Part shown: positions 1 to 5,815 of the stretch, in pieces
How positions within the stretch are numbered: the first letter of the stretch is position 1
Layout: every line of letters starts with the position of its first letter
Assembly: GCA_021802225.1 (NCBI GenBank)
Contig: JAKAAS010000140.1
Location: 1 to 5,919, forward strand
Direction: 5' to 3'
Source: Bacillota bacterium
GTDB taxonomy: Bacteria; Bacillota_E; Sulfobacillia; Sulfobacillales; Sulfobacillaceae
Length of the DNA: 5,919 bases
Position numbers and translations under genes: made by a program
The notes under the pieces: generated by a model
Seen by the model: the letters and a program-made list of their open reading frames with translations, nothing else
Told to the model about the DNA's origin: nothing
Databases searched by the model: none

Positions 1-2041
1 CTCTGCATATGGCTATGGTGGTCGGCACCAGAAAGGCGACCTGCTTGCCCGACATGATGGCCTTGAATGCCGCCCGAAAGGCCACTTCCGTCTTGCCATA
101 GCCCACGTCCCCGCACAAGAGGCGGTCCATGGGCCGGGTCTTCTCCATGTCTCTCTTGATTTCCTCGATCGACCGGACCTGGTCAGTGGTCTCTTCGTAG
201 CCGAAGGCAGATTCAAATTCCTTCTGCCAGGGGGTGTCATCGGCAAATCCGATGCCGGGCCGGGACTCCCGCACCGCATAGAGGCGGATCAGTTCTTCGG
301 CCATCTGCCGGACTGAGGCGCGCACCTTGTCTTTGACCCGGGACCATTCCTGGCCCCCCATTTTCGACAATTTGGGGTCCTGGCCCTCCACTCCGATGTA
401 CTTTTGAATCAGTCCCAACTGGTCGGTGGGCACATACAGCGTGTCGTGGCCGGCGTACTGGACATGGAGATAGTCCTTGTGCTGGTTCTGGATGTCGAGG
501 GTCACCATGCCCAGGTAGCGGCCGATCCCGTGCGTAATATGCACCACGTAATCTCCGGTTTTCAAGTCGGCCAGGCGCACCGTCTGCCGCGGTTCTTGGG
601 CACGCCGCAGACGTGGCTGCTCGCGTCCAGACAGCTCCGTCTCAGCTAAGATGGCAATTCCCAGTTCCGACAGGATGAAGCCGTGCGCCAATTGCCCTGT
701 CAGCAACCCGACCTCCCCTATCTCGCCCAGGCCTTGGCGGCAGGGAATGCCCACATCAATCAGCTGGCGCTGCATGACCTGAACGGCGTCACCGTCCCGC
801 AGCACGAGCCCCACCTTAAGCCGCGACTTGCGCAGCCGTGTCACTTCCGCCTTCAGCAGGTCTGTCTGGCCGTGAATGCGGGGGGCAGGGCGCCCCGTAA
901 GGTTCAGATGCATCCCGCTTTCCTTGCGCTGGTGCGGCATCAGGGACAGGCTCAGTTCCCCGTAGCCTTTCAGTCGAACGAAAAATTGTTCCTGGATGAG
1001 GGTGGCTTCCGCCTCCACCGGCAGAAAGTCCCCGCGCTCCAAGCGCCGCAGACGTTCGTCGGTTTCAGCCAGATCCCGTCCGCGCAGCGCGTCGGCAATC
1101 CTCGGCAGGTCATGATATATCACAAGCGGCGGCTGCGAAAAGACTTGGGTGAGGGACTTGAGCGGGTAAAAGGCCGCCCCGTAGCGCTCGATGCCTGCAA
1201 ACGTGCGGCCCTCGGCCAGATCGGCGAGCCAGTGACCGAACCGTTCCTTGGTTTTGAGGGCGATGTCCTGCTGGCCCATGGATTCCAGATTGTGAAACAG
1301 CGTCGTCGCTTCCTGAGCAATGCGCTCCAGTCCGCGGTCCCGTTCGGCTGGGGTCAGCAAAAGTTCCCGGGCTGCCCCAATCACGGCCTGCTGCGTCATC
1401 TCCACCGTCTTCTGGGTCTCCACATCAAACACGCGCAGGGAATCAATCTCCTCGCCATACCACTCGATGCGGTACGCCGGGCCTCCTGGCGCAAACACAT
1501 CCACGATCCCCCCGCGCACCGCAAAGGTCGCTTCTTCCCCCACTTCCGCATCCCGCCCGTAGCCGAGCTGGACCAGGCGGGTGACGACCTCGCCCTGGTC
1601 CACAATGTCCCCCACATTCAGAGTCAGAGCTTTGTGGATCTGGGGCATCAGCAGTTGACGGGCTGCCTCGACCGGGGCGACCAGCACAGTCCTCGGGTCA
1701 TGCGCCGCGTGGTACAGCGCTTCAATGCGGCGCAGCATCCATTCCTGGCTTTGGGCCTGCACCTCCCCGGTGACATGGGGGCGGGGAGGCAGGAGATACA
1801 CGGGAGCCTGCGGCACAAACTGGGCGAGCTCGGCCTCAAAAGTCTGGGCCTCGGAAAATCCCACCGTCACCACCAGAACCGGGCGGGGCGCTGCCTGTAA
1901 TACCCCCGCTGCCAACAGCGAGGGTAATGAGCCCGATAGTCCGAACACCTGGGCGGTCTTCCCCGCACCCAAAGCCTCCGTCAAGTCATGAAATGGCGCA
2001 TACCCTGACCACAGCGTGCGCAGTGAGCTTAAATCGGCCAT
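1..2041 (-). CDS. mfd: Transcription-repair coupling factor Mfd, N-terminal 680 residues (3' end beyond window)
   Basis: Mfd is a cytoplasmic ATP-dependent DNA translocase that displaces RNA polymerase stalled at lesions and recruits UvrA. I read the frame codon by codon; it is open from the ATG at 2041 to the window edge, giving 680 of the roughly 1150-1180 residues usual for the family. Visible parts: a UvrB-like N-terminal region (GLSGSLPSLLAAG near residues 33-45); the RNA-polymerase-interacting, CarD-like domain (GDYVVHITHGIGRYLG, residues 496-511, then PTDQLGLIQKYIG from about 538); and the translocase entry with Walker A GDVGYGKT at 644-651 followed by FLVPTT (motif Ia). Two further in-frame ATGs lie upstream at 2056 and 2065, but only the one at 2041 has a spaced ribosome site (AAAGGA, about 6 nt away). 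It follows fin by 73 bp without a terminator. The last four residues (AICR) depart from the usual LAxQ after VPTTI; see findings. Confidence 0.96.
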   Translation of the reverse strand, partial: MADLSSLRTLWSGYAPFHDLTEALGAGKTAQVFGLSGSLPSLLAAGVLQAAPRPVLVVTVGFSEAQTFEAELAQFVPQAPVYLLPPRPHVTGEVQAQSQEWMLRRIEALYHAAHDPRTVLVAPVEAARQLLMPQIHKALTLNVGDIVDQGEVVTRLVQLGYGRDAEVGEEATFAVRGGIVDVFAPGGPAYRIEWYGEEIDSLRVFDVETQKTVEMTQQAVIGAARELLLTPAERDRGLERIAQEATTLFHNLESMGQQDIALKTKERFGHWLADLAEGRTFAGIERYGAAFYPLKSLTQVFSQPPLVIYHDLPRIADALRGRDLAETDERLRRLERGDFLPVEAEATLIQEQFFVRLKGYGELSLSLMPHQRKESGMHLNLTGRPAPRIHGQTDLLKAEVTRLRKSRLKVGLVLRDGDAVQVMQRQLIDVGIPCRQGLGEIGEVGLLTGQLAHGFILSELGIAILAETELSGREQPRLRRAQEPRQTVRLADLKTGDYVVHITHGIGRYLGMVTLDIQNQHKDYLHVQYAGHDTLYVPTDQLGLIQKYIGVEGQDPKLSKMGGQEWSRVKDKVRASVRQMAEELIRLYAVRESRPGIGFADDTPWQKEFESAFGYEETTDQVRSIEEIKRDMEKTRPMDRLLCGDVGYGKTEVAFRAAFKAIMSGKQVAFLVPTTIAICR

Positions 2042-2064
2042 GATTATTCCTTTCATCCCTGTCA

Positions 2065-2090
2065 TTGCCAGGACTTGCGGACCCTGGCAA
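2065..2090 (-). repeat. Stem-loop in the fin-mfd gap
   Basis: An inverted repeat with perfect 8-bp arms (TTGCCAGG 2065-2072, CCTGGCAA 2083-2090) and a 10-nt loop lies between the fin stop and the mfd ribosome site. On the transcribed strand the T-run precedes the hairpin and does not follow it, so it is not a standard intrinsic terminator for the operon. A second possible stem, GGACCC 2079-2084 with GGGTCC 2099-2104, shares bases 2083-2084 with it, so the two exclude each other. It may affect mRNA stability or mfd expression, or it may be chance. Confidence 0.4.
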
Positions 2091-2114
2091 AAACTCCCGG
2101 GTCCAGCTTTGTTC

Positions 2115-2321
2115 CTAGTTATACCACAAGCCCTCATCATAAGGAACGGGCAGGCAGTGCTCGCACAAGATGCTGACTTGGGTTTGGCCTGGCGCTACAC
2201 GCGTGATGAGCGCGTCCTGATCTTCGGCGGGCAGCTGGGCTAGCCCCAGCAGCGGGTCATCCCAGGCCCCTGCATATTCTCCAATCAGCCTGCCGCAGCG
2301 CCGGCAGCGGTACACCACCAT
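2115..2321 (-). CDS. fin: Anti-sigma-F factor Fin (YabK family)
   Basis: Fin is a small forespore protein that in Bacillus subtilis antagonises sigma-F, helping the change from sigma-F to sigma-G. The product has 68 residues and keeps the family pattern: an N-terminal YRCRRCG with C6 and C9, a central LLGLAQLPAEDQDALI helix that resembles LGFxxLTxEExxxMI of YabK, and a C-terminal CEHC with C53 and C56. The two CxxC pairs form a probable zinc site. A longer reading from a TTG at 2342 is possible, but the ATG at 2321 has a strong AGGAGG seven bases upstream, which lies inside that longer reading, so I start there. The B. subtilis protein is about 76 residues; this one is shorter at the C-terminus. 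It sits between pth (64 bp gap) and mfd (73 bp gap), the position it holds in Bacillus, which supports the assignment. Confidence 0.88.
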   Translation of the reverse strand: MVVYRCRRCGRLIGEYAGAWDDPLLGLAQLPAEDQDALITRVAPGQTQVSILCEHCLPVPYDEGLWYN

Positions 2322-2352
2322 AACGGACCCTCCTGATACCAAGATACCGTTA
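2321..2352 (-). promoter_or_regulatory. fin ribosome binding site enclosed by a short inverted repeat
   Basis: On the coding strand AGGAGGG stands seven bases before the fin ATG, which fixes the start at 2321 against the upstream TTG. The site is enclosed by a 6-bp inverted repeat: TAACGG (2352-2347) pairs with CCGTTA (2326-2321), whose last base is the A of the start codon. The 20-nt loop carries the ribosome site and a tandem GGTATC repeat (copies separated by TT). The ribosome site itself is seen directly; that the hairpin controls translation is an inference. Confidence 0.55.
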
Positions 2353-2360
2353 GTGTGCCC
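2351..2360 (-). promoter_or_regulatory. Possible sigma-F/sigma-G-type -10 element upstream of fin
   Basis: GGGCACACTA on the coding strand fits the forespore -10 pattern GGnnAnAHTR known from B. subtilis, and it lies 29 bp before the fin ATG, a plausible place. The expected -35 position, about 15 nt further upstream, reads GACTT and is a poor match to GYATA. The call therefore rests on half a promoter plus the known sigma-F control of fin in Bacillus. Confidence 0.25.
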
Positions 2361-2385
2361 TGTCTGGAGGCCCCCAAGTCTGCCC

Positions 2386-2949
2386 CTAGCGCCCGTTGAA
2401 CCGGTTCATGGCATCTTGCGCGCCCTGGACCACCACCCACTGGGCCGCGTCCACCGCCTCGCCCAGCGCCCCGTCCAGCGCTGCTCTCTCCTCGGCGCCG
2501 AAGCGGCTGAGCACCCAGTCTATAACCGCCATGCTCCCCGGCGGGCGGCCGATGCCGACCTTGATCCGGGGAAATTCGTCCGTGCCCAACACCTGGATCA
2601 CGGACTTGAGCCCGTTGTGGCCGCCGCTGGACCCGTGCGCCCGGACCCGGACGGTGCCCAGAGGCAGATCCAGGTCATCGGAAATAATGAGGATCTGCGG
2701 GGCCGAGATTTTATAAAAACGGGCGAGCGCCCCGACAGCGTCGCCGCTCAGGTTCATAAAGGTCAGGGGCTTGAGCAGAAACACTGCGCCCCATTTGCCG
2801 AGGAGCCCGAAACGGTTGCGCACGAAACTCGCCCCGCGCTGCTCGGCCAGACGGTCCAGCACCATGAATCCCACGTTGTGGCGGGTCTTCGCATACTCCA
2901 GCCCAGGGTTGCCCAAACCCGCAATCAGACGAATCTCCGGTGTGCTCAT
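2386..2949 (-). CDS. pth: Peptidyl-tRNA hydrolase
   Basis: Pth cleaves the ester bond of peptidyl-tRNAs released early from ribosomes, recycling tRNA in the cytoplasm. The 187-residue product has the usual family length. Conserved elements in order: LIAGLGNPGLEY (N14), TRHNVGF (H24, the catalytic histidine equivalent to E. coli H20), KPLTFMNLSG (N66, equivalent to N68), SDDLDLPLG (D91, equivalent to D93) and GGHNGLKS (N112, equivalent to N114), followed by FPRIKVGIGRPPG. All expected active-site residues are present. The ATG overlaps the prs stop as ATGA, and I see no spaced Shine-Dalgarno sequence in front of it, so translation is probably coupled to prs. In Bacillus ctc lies between prs and pth; here there is no room for it. 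Confidence 0.97.
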   Translation of the reverse strand: MSTPEIRLIAGLGNPGLEYAKTRHNVGFMVLDRLAEQRGASFVRNRFGLLGKWGAVFLLKPLTFMNLSGDAVGALARFYKISAPQILIISDDLDLPLGTVRVRAHGSSGGHNGLKSVIQVLGTDEFPRIKVGIGRPPGSMAVIDWVLSRFGAEERAALDGALGEAVDAAQWVVVQGAQDAMNRFNGR

Positions 2950-3890
2950 TCGAACAGCTTGGACACGGAGAGATCTTCATGCACCCGCATGATGGCTTCG
3001 GCCAGAAGGGTAGCGACGGTAATCACCGTCGTGCGCGCCATCGGCTCCTGCAAGGAAATGGTGTCCGTCACGAAAAAGCTCTCAATGGCCGAGTCCCGCA
3101 GCACCTGGGCCGCGCGCCCGGAAAAGACGGGATGGGTGCAGGCGGCAAACACGGCCCGGGCCCCTAGGTCCATGATGGCCTGGGCTGCCTGGGCAATCGT
3201 CCCCCCGGTATCGATCATGTCGTCCACGATGACGACCGTCTTGTCCCGCACTTTCCCAATCACGTTGACCACTTCGGACACATTTGGCCCCGGCCTCCGC
3301 TTGTCAATGAATCCTAGAGGCGCTTCCAGGTATTTGGCCATCTTGCGGGCCCGGTGCACCCCTCCCGCGTCGGGGGAAAAAATCATCAAATTGTCCAGCT
3401 GCTTGTCATGAATGGCTTCGGACAGAATGCGGACTCCTTGCAGATTGTCCACGGGAATATCGAAAAATCCCTGAATCTGGGGCGCGTGCAAGTCCATAGT
3501 CAACACCCGCCGCGCTCCCGCCACCGTGATCAAATTGGCGACCAGCTTGGCCGAAATAGGCTCGCGGCCCTGCTCCTTGCGGTCCTGGCGGGCGTAGCCG
3601 TAAAAGGGCACGACGGCTGTCACGCGCCGGGCGGACGCCCGGCGGGCCGCATCAATCAGCAGCAGCAATTCCATCAAGTTTTCGTTCACGGGCTGCGAGG
3701 TCGGCTGCACAATAAACACATCCGTGCCGCGGACATTTTCGAGGAGCCGGACCCGGATCTCCCCGTTGGAAAATCTCCCGACATCCGCCTGGCCGAGGGA
3801 GATTCCGAGGTGCGAGACAATTTTCTCAGCCAGCACCCGGTTAGCCGTCCCTGTAAAGATCTTCAGTTCCCCTTCCCGTTCAAAGCTCAT
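2946..3890 (-). CDS. prs: Ribose-phosphate pyrophosphokinase (PRPP synthase, class I)
   Basis: Prs transfers pyrophosphate from ATP to ribose 5-phosphate, making PRPP for purine, pyrimidine, NAD, histidine and tryptophan synthesis. The 314 residues match the usual length. Motifs: RFSNGEI (about 39-45), PFYGYARQDRK (95-105) and REPISAKLVANL (109-120) for ATP binding and allostery; HAPQIQGFFDIP (135-146); the flexible catalytic loop SPDAGGVHRARKMA (172-185), with alanine where B. subtilis has histidine in SPDHGG; DKRRPGPN (196-203); and the PRPP-binding loop VVIVDDMIDTGGT (219-231). It starts 45 bp after glmU. The ATG is preceded by a purine-rich GGAAGGGG about 12 nt away, slightly far but the only candidate. 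Its stop overlaps the pth start by 4 nt. The pairing with glmU is widespread in Bacillota. Confidence 0.97.
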   Translation of the reverse strand: MSFEREGELKIFTGTANRVLAEKIVSHLGISLGQADVGRFSNGEIRVRLLENVRGTDVFIVQPTSQPVNENLMELLLLIDAARRASARRVTAVVPFYGYARQDRKEQGREPISAKLVANLITVAGARRVLTMDLHAPQIQGFFDIPVDNLQGVRILSEAIHDKQLDNLMIFSPDAGGVHRARKMAKYLEAPLGFIDKRRPGPNVSEVVNVIGKVRDKTVVIVDDMIDTGGTIAQAAQAIMDLGARAVFAACTHPVFSGRAAQVLRDSAIESFFVTDTISLQEPMARTTVITVATLLAEAIMRVHEDLSVSKLFE

Positions 3891-3935
3891 TGGAACAATG
3901 ATCCCCTTCCTGCTGCATTGACTTTCTGCCCGATT

Positions 3936-5306
3936 CTAGGATTTCCGGCGCTGGCTCACCCATTGGGGTTTGTTTTCCTGCCGGGCGCGGGCAATCCCCA
4001 AACTGTCTGGCGGCACATGCTGGGTGATGGTGGAGCCAGCCGCGACGTAAGCGCCCGACCCGATCTCAACCGGGGCCACCAGATTGGCGTTGCACCCAAT
4101 GAATGCCCCATCGCCAATAAAGGTTGGGTGTTTAGCCTGCCCGTCATAATTCACAATGACCGTGCCTGCGCCAATATTGACACCGCCGCCAATCGTCGCA
4201 TCCCCTAGATAGGAATGATGGCCCGCCTTGCTCCCGGTGCCCACTCGGGTGTTCTTTAATTCGACAAAGTTCCCGATTTTCACATTATGATCCAAGGAGG
4301 TCCCCGGACGCAAATGACTGAAAGGACCGACTGATGAGTGGCTGGCGAGCTGGCTGAGCTCCACCACTGAGCGGTCCACCCGCACCCCGTCTCCCAACCG
4401 GCTGGACACGATGGAGCTCATCGGCCCGATATGGCATTCCCGCCCGATCTTGGTGCGTCCGCGCAGAAAGGTCATAGGGTAGATCACCGTGTCCTGCCCC
4501 ACTTCGACGTCGATGTCCACGTAGGTGGAGTTCGGGTCCACAATCGTGACCCCTTCATCAAACAGCCGGTTCAAAGTCAGTTCCCGCAAGTACGCTTCAG
4601 CCTGCGAGAGATCGCGGCGGGAATTCACCCCCCTGACCCTCGCCGCATCCGGCGCCACATAGACGTCTACCCGCTTGCCCTGACCCACAAGGGCCCCTAC
4701 AGCGTCTGTCAGATAGCGCTCGCCCTGGTGCCACGGCAGACCGTCCAGGACCCGCTGCAAACCGCTGACGGTCCATACCCCAATCCCGGTGTTGACTTCC
4801 GTAATCTGGTACAGGGCCGGGTCCGCCGCCGCATCTTTCTCCTCGACGATGCGGCTCACCCCGTCCCCGGCTTGGCGGATAATGCGGCCGTATCCCTGAG
4901 GGTCCGGCACAATCATGCTGACGATGGTGCAAGCCGCCTGGCTCTTCTCATGGGCCGCTAAGATGTCCTGAATCAGAGCGGGCGGGACGAGCGGGCAGTC
5001 CGCGAGCAGCACAACCAGGTAGCGGGTGTCCCCGTCCAGCTGCGCCAGCGTCTGCGCCACCGCATCTCCGGTTCCCCGCATTTCCGGCTGCTGCACAAAC
5101 TCCGCCTCCCCTTCCAGAGCCTCTTCGACTCGCGGCGCCTGGTGCCCGACCACGACCCAGGGCTTTCCCATGCCAGCCTGGCGCACTGCGCGCACGACAT
5201 GCTCGACCATCGGTACCCCGCCCAACTCGTGCAGCGCCTTGGCCAGGCCAGAGCGCATGCGCGTGCCCCGCCCCGCCGCTAAAATCACGGATTCTGCCTG
5301 TGGCAA
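3936..5306 (-). CDS. glmU: Bifunctional UDP-GlcNAc pyrophosphorylase / glucosamine-1-phosphate acetyltransferase GlmU
   Basis: GlmU acetylates glucosamine-1-phosphate and then couples the product to UTP, giving UDP-GlcNAc for peptidoglycan and teichoic acids. With the TTG start the product is 456 residues, the length I recall for B. subtilis GlmU. N-terminal uridyltransferase: LAAGRGTRMRSGLAKALHEL (about 9-28), QPEMRGTGDA (73-82), metal-site ADCPL (102-106; usually GDTPL or GDVPL), GYGRIIR (139-145), EVNTGI (171-176), RYLTD and GVNSR (Asn near 229). C-terminal left-handed beta-helix acetyltransferase: LRPGT, KIGNFVELKNT, SKAGHHSYLGDA (the first His is the probable catalytic base), VNIGAGTVIVNYDG, FIGCNANLVAPV and AAGST. 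An in-frame ATG at 5360 would add 18 residues, but it has no ribosome site and lies inside a probable -10 box. The TTG has GGAGG seven bases upstream and places the nucleotide-binding loop at the normal distance from the N-terminus. Confidence 0.95.
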   Translation of the reverse strand: MPQAESVILAAGRGTRMRSGLAKALHELGGVPMVEHVVRAVRQAGMGKPWVVVGHQAPRVEEALEGEAEFVQQPEMRGTGDAVAQTLAQLDGDTRYLVVLLADCPLVPPALIQDILAAHEKSQAACTIVSMIVPDPQGYGRIIRQAGDGVSRIVEEKDAAADPALYQITEVNTGIGVWTVSGLQRVLDGLPWHQGERYLTDAVGALVGQGKRVDVYVAPDAARVRGVNSRRDLSQAEAYLRELTLNRLFDEGVTIVDPNSTYVDIDVEVGQDTVIYPMTFLRGRTKIGRECHIGPMSSIVSSRLGDGVRVDRSVVELSQLASHSSVGPFSHLRPGTSLDHNVKIGNFVELKNTRVGTGSKAGHHSYLGDATIGGGVNIGAGTVIVNYDGQAKHPTFIGDGAFIGCNANLVAPVEIGSGAYVAAGSTITQHVPPDSLGIARARQENKPQWVSQRRKS

Positions 5307-5318
5307 AACGATCCCTCC
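5304..5318 (-). promoter_or_regulatory. glmU ribosome binding site selecting a TTG start
   Basis: CGGAGGG on the coding strand, with the GGAGG core at 5318-5314, stands seven bases before the TTG at 5306-5304. This is the only well-placed Shine-Dalgarno sequence near the glmU N-terminus. The ATGs at 5360 and 5348 have none at usable spacing. Confidence 0.8.
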
Positions 5319-5355
5319 GATTTCTTGGCGATCTTCAACAGCCGTCATCCTGGTT

Positions 5356-5384
5356 AGCATACCAAAATTTCGGCCTGCGATGAA
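5356..5384 (-). promoter_or_regulatory. Probable sigma-A promoter (extended -10) for the glmU operon
   Basis: On the coding strand TATGCT (5361-5356) is preceded by TGG, giving an extended -10 (TGnTATGCT). A weak -35, TTCATC (5384-5379, three of six matches to TTGACA), lies 17 nt upstream. Transcription would begin near 5349, leaving a leader of about 43 nt before the TTG start. The promoter sits directly after the spoVG terminator, where glmU needs one. The match is by eye only. Confidence 0.5.
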
Positions 5385-5399
5385 TCACCTGGCGCGCGC

Positions 5400-5428
5400 A
5401 AAAAGAGACCGCCCGCATGGCGGCCCCC
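5400..5428 (-). terminator. Intrinsic terminator after spoVG
   Basis: On the coding strand GGGGGCCGCC (5428-5419) pairs with GGCGGTCTCT (5413-5404) over 10 bp including three G-U pairs, with a 5-nt loop, followed at once by TTTTT. It lies about 30 bp after the spoVG stop, so spoVG is probably a separate transcription unit from glmU-prs-pth-fin-mfd. The opposite strand has TTTT three bases beyond the stem (5432-5435), so weak bidirectional action is possible. Confidence 0.8.
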
Positions 5429-5456
5429 AGCTTTTGCCTATTTCCGAGGCCCGCTT

Positions 5457-5714
5457 TTACACCGCGCCAGCGTAAAACACCTCCAGCACTGCCTTCTGTA
5501 TGCGTTCCCGGGCCGCCTGGGTAATCGGATGCGCCACATCCCGAAATTCCCCGTCGGGGGTTTTCCGGCTGGGCATGGCAACAAACAGTCCCTTCAGTCC
5601 CTCCACCACTTTCACATCGTGGATGACAAACTCCCCATCTAGAGTGACCGATGCCACGGCCTTCATTTTTCCCTCAGTTGTCATGCGGCGGAGCCGCACA
5701 TCCGTAATTTCCAC
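5457..5714 (-). CDS. spoVG: Septation/regulatory RNA- and DNA-binding protein SpoVG
   Basis: SpoVG is a small nucleic-acid-binding regulator, named for its effect on spore cortex formation and septation in Bacillus and found widely in Bacillota as a global regulator. The 85-residue product follows the family closely: [11 protein letters not shown] at the N-terminus, [42 protein letters not shown] in the middle, and a C-terminal helix [12 protein letters not shown]. It is about 12 residues shorter than the B. subtilis protein, lacking the acidic tail. I start at the GTG at 5714 because AGGAGG lies seven bases upstream and the resulting N-terminus matches the family. A reading extended to an ATG at 5783 would put the ribosome site and the sigma-H -10 element inside the gene. 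Upstream is a sigma-H promoter; downstream is its own terminator. Confidence 0.97.
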   Translation of the reverse strand: MEITDVRLRRMTTEGKMKAVASVTLDGEFVIHDVKVVEGLKGLFVAMPSRKTPDGEFRDVAHPITQAARERIQKAVLEVFYAGAV

Positions 5715-5728
5715 GACGAATCCTCCTT
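5712..5728 (-). promoter_or_regulatory. spoVG ribosome binding site selecting a GTG start
   Basis: AAGGAGG on the coding strand, with AGGAGG at 5727-5722, lies seven bases before GTG (5714-5712). It is a near-perfect site and excludes the longer reading from 5783. Confidence 0.85.
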
Positions 5729-5742
5729 GTGCCAATGGGTGG

Positions 5743-5756
5743 CCCGGTTGTCCGGG
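5743..5756 (-). repeat. Short hairpin in the spoVG leader
   Basis: CCCGG (5756-5752) and CCGGG (5747-5743) form a 5-bp GC stem with a 4-nt loop in the untranslated leader, about 15 nt before the ribosome site. It may stabilise the mRNA; no evidence shows a regulatory role. Confidence 0.3.
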
Positions 5757-5763
5757 GAGTATT

Positions 5764-5793
5764 GTATTCGCCGCGGTCCACAAGAATTCCTCT
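5764..5793 (-). promoter_or_regulatory. Sigma-H-type promoter of spoVG
   Basis: The coding strand shows AGAGGAATT (5793-5785), matching the sigma-H -35 pattern RnAGGAWWW, then a 12-nt spacer, then GGCGAATAC (5772-5764), matching the -10 core RnnGAAT. The spoVG promoter of B. subtilis is the classic sigma-H promoter with the same elements and, as I recall it, the same spacing. Transcription would start near 5758, leaving a leader of about 44 nt. This places spoVG under early-sporulation/transition-state control. Confidence 0.78.
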
Positions 5794-5795
5794 AT

Positions 5796-5815
5796 ATTGT
5801 CAAAATTTTGATAAT
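5796..5815. repeat. AT-rich palindrome upstream of the spoVG promoter
   Basis: A perfect 12-bp palindrome, TCAAAATTTTGA (5800-5811), extends to 20 bp with one mismatched pair. It begins at the stop codon of the upstream gene and ends two bases before the sigma-H -35 element. It is an island of AT in a GC-rich window. Its position suggests a regulator-binding site (B. subtilis spoVG is repressed by AbrB, which binds AT-rich DNA upstream), but AbrB has no strict consensus, so the regulator is unknown. It lacks a T-run outside the stem and does not look like an intrinsic terminator. Confidence 0.55.

Noticed and set aside
683..1900. 405-codon open frame on the plus strand
   Set aside because: It lies wholly antisense to mfd, which is open throughout with recognised motifs. 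The product is rich in His, Gln, Pro and Arg and has no recognisable domain, as expected for a shadow in GC-rich coding DNA.
2353..3411. 352-codon open frame on the plus strand
   Set aside because: Antisense to pth and prs, spanning their junction; no domain and no ribosome site supporting it.
3885..3924. Twelve-codon frame (MQQEGDHCSNEL) overlapping the prs start, as a possible leader peptide
   Set aside because: It has only a weak AGAAAG upstream and no regulatory codon pattern; frames this short arise easily by chance.
3354..4208. 284-codon open frame on the plus strand
   Set aside because: Antisense to prs and the glmU 3' end, crossing the gene boundary; low-complexity shadow composition.
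5715..5783. N-terminal extension of SpoVG to an ATG at 5783
   Set aside because: The extra residues are absent from the family, and the extension would cover the AGGAGG ribosome site and the -10 element.
5784..5805. TTGACA on the coding strand as the -35 of a sigma-A promoter for spoVG
   Set aside because: No -10 hexamer lies at 16-18 nt; the nearest good one (TACAAT) is about 31 nt away. The sigma-H pair is a much better fit.
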